Assembly (NCBI GenBank): GCA_035306625.1
Contig: DATGNS010000128.1
Span: 1-5,629, forward strand
Reading direction: 5' to 3'
Length of the DNA: 5,629 bases
DNA from: Serpens sp035306625
GTDB taxonomy: Bacteria > Pseudomonadota > Gammaproteobacteria > Pseudomonadales > Pseudomonadaceae
Shown here: piece by piece, positions 4,922 through 5,629 of the stretch
Layout: each line of letters begins with the position of its first letter
Numbering within the stretch: position 1 is the stretch's first letter
Program-made: the position numbers and the translations under genes
Notes under the pieces: model-generated
Told to the model about the DNA's origin: nothing
Seen by the model: the letters and a program-made list of their open reading frames with translations, nothing else
Databases searched by the model: none

Positions 4922-4963
4922 CATAGGCGCCTTCATTGATCGAACTGACGAGGAGTCTGGCTC

Positions 4964-5335
4964 ATGGGTCGCATCCATCTGTCCCTGGCGGCGTTCTTCG
5001 GGATGACCGGCGTGGCGCTGGGCGCCTTTGCCGCCCACGGGCTGCAGGGCCGTCTGACACCGGCCCATCTGGAGGTGTTCCAGACCGGTGTACATTACCA
5101 GCAGATCCATGCCCTGGCCCTGCTGGCGGTGGCGCTGCTGGCCCGGCGCGCCGGCGGTCGCCTGCTGAACGCCGCCGGGGCCTGCTTCGTGCTCGGCACC
5201 CTGTGCTTTTCCGGCAGCCTGTATCTGATGACCCTGGCCGGCCTGAAACTGGGCCTGGTCACACCTGTGGGCGGGGTGCTGTTCATGGCCGGCTGGGCCT
5301 GCCTGGGCCTGGCCGCCTGGCGGCGCGCCGGCTGA
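4964..5335 (+). CDS. DUF423 family small membrane protein (YgdD/YwdK-like)
   Basis: A 123-residue inner-membrane protein of the DUF423 family, whose biochemical function is not established. Four membrane segments are visible, about residues 5-24, 48-60, 68-90 and 97-118. Family marks are GAFAAHGL (20-27), TGVHYQQIHALALL (41-54), the FSGSLYLMTLAG block (82-93) and TPVGGVLFMAGW (100-111). GAGGAG at 4950-4955, eight bases before the ATG, fixes the start. The gene lies head-to-head with mtgA with only about 42 bases between starts, so their control regions must overlap each other or the opposing coding ends. I see no clear sigma-70 boxes in that gap. thiS follows after 71 bases on the same strand. 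Confidence 0.92.
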   Translation: MGRIHLSLAAFFGMTGVALGAFAAHGLQGRLTPAHLEVFQTGVHYQQIHALALLAVALLARRAGGRLLNAAGACFVLGTLCFSGSLYLMTLAGLKLGLVTPVGGVLFMAGWACLGLAAWRRAG

Positions 5336-5342
5336 CGGCGGC

Positions 5343-5372
5343 TTGGTCGCTGCCGGGGGATCAGGCTAGAAT
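5343..5372 (+). promoter_or_regulatory. Candidate sigma-70 promoter for thiS
   Basis: TTGGTC (5343-5348, 3 of 6 to the -35 consensus) and TAGAAT (5367-5372, 5 of 6 to the -10 consensus) are 18 bases apart. Transcription would start near 5379, giving a leader of about 28 bases, too short for a TPP riboswitch. A GCCGGG/CCCGGC pairing (5352-5357 with 5374-5379) overlaps the -10 box but has no T-tract, so it does not look like a terminator for the DUF423 gene. Confidence 0.35.
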
Positions 5373-5406
5373 GCCCGGCCCCCTTGGTTGCCGACAGCTC
5401 ACGCCC

Positions 5407-5607
5407 ATGCGTATCCATCTCAACGGTGAAGTCCGCGATGTCCGTGAAGGCCAGAGCATTGCCGACCTGCTGGCCGAGCTCGGCCTGACCGAGCGCCGCG
5501 TGGCCGTCGAACTGAACCTCGACATAGTGCCGCGCAGCCAGCATGCCACCACCCGCCTGCAGGCCGGTGATCGACTGGAAATCGTCCACGCCATCGGTGG
5601 CGGATAG
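5407..5607 (+). CDS. thiS: Sulfur carrier protein ThiS
   Basis: A 66-residue ubiquitin-fold protein of the cytoplasm that carries sulfur, as a C-terminal thiocarboxylate, to thiazole synthase ThiG in thiamine biosynthesis. It starts with the beta-strand MRIHLNGE. The helix block SIADLLAELGL lies at 17-27, VAVELNLDIVPR at 32-43, and AGDRLEIVHAIGGG at 53-66, which ends in the diglycine that is adenylated by ThiF or its equivalent. The length is as expected for the family. No good ribosome binding site precedes the ATG; a candidate promoter is 35 to 64 bases upstream. thiG is the usual next gene and would begin at or just beyond the right edge. Confidence 0.94.
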   Translation: MRIHLNGEVRDVREGQSIADLLAELGLTERRVAVELNLDIVPRSQHATTRLQAGDRLEIVHAIGGG

Positions 5608-5629
5608 CGCCCGGCGGATCCACCCCGCC

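Noticed and set aside
4067..4939. Plus-strand open frame of 290 codons
   Set aside because: It overlaps the C-terminal part of the hypothetical gene and runs antisense to mtgA, whose five catalytic motifs are intact; the product is Gln/Ala/Pro-rich without a domain.
5336..5406. TPP riboswitch upstream of thiS
   Set aside because: The gap is 71 bases and shows neither the CUGAGA nor the ACCUGA-type conserved elements of the thi-box.
4936..5607. Longer 223-codon frame ending with thiS
   Set aside because: Only the last 66 residues match ThiS; the upstream part is an out-of-frame reading of the DUF423 gene. No fusion is needed.

Overview
The window looks like a chromosomal segment of a GC-rich gammaproteobacterium, most likely in the Pseudomonas/Alcanivorax/Marinobacter range. 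The reasons are strongly GC-ending codons in the main genes, the gene order mtgA | DUF423 membrane protein | thiS (which I recall from Pseudomonas-type genomes), and a two-component sodium:solute symporter of the VC_2705 type. The assignment rests on gene content and style, not on any database search.

Layout, left to right. (1) Positions 2-265, minus strand: a complete DUF4212 small symporter subunit; its large partner is expected just beyond the left edge. (2) Positions 266-1586: an intergenic region of about 1.3 kb between two divergent symporter operons. It holds a leader with a candidate promoter, an AT-rich array of four ~100-bp tandem repeats (425-844), and a GC-rich stretch (845-1500) with no convincing gene and possibly a decayed one. 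It ends in a short leader with a dyad and an AACAACAACAA motif. (3) Positions 1587-3602, plus strand: a second DUF4212 small subunit and its 583-aa SSS-family large subunit, separated by 6 bases. (4) Positions 3617-3683: two back-to-back hairpins, the second a good terminator. (5) Positions 3706-4203, plus strand: an unrecognised small membrane-anchored protein. (6) Positions 4208-4921, minus strand: mtgA, convergent with the previous gene, with 4 bases between stop codons. (7) Positions 4964-5335, plus strand: a DUF423 membrane protein, divergent from mtgA. (8) Positions 5407-5607, plus strand: thiS, with thiG expected just past the right edge.

How the parts work together: the two divergent DUF4212 genes are clearly paralogous (about two thirds identical by hand alignment), so the left half looks like a duplicated or twice-acquired sodium-coupled uptake system, probably for a small carboxylate such as acetate. 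The two promoters would sit on either side of the repeat array. Both leaders carry A-rich motifs close to the ribosome binding site, as in mRNAs under Hfq/Crc-type carbon catabolite control. The right half is ordinary housekeeping: peptidoglycan glycan-strand synthesis (MtgA) and the sulfur carrier for the thiazole half of thiamine (ThiS).

The least ordinary parts are the repeat array, whose copies each contain a small hairpin followed by a T-tract when read on the minus strand, and an EF-hand-like acidic loop in the extra domain of the large symporter subunit.
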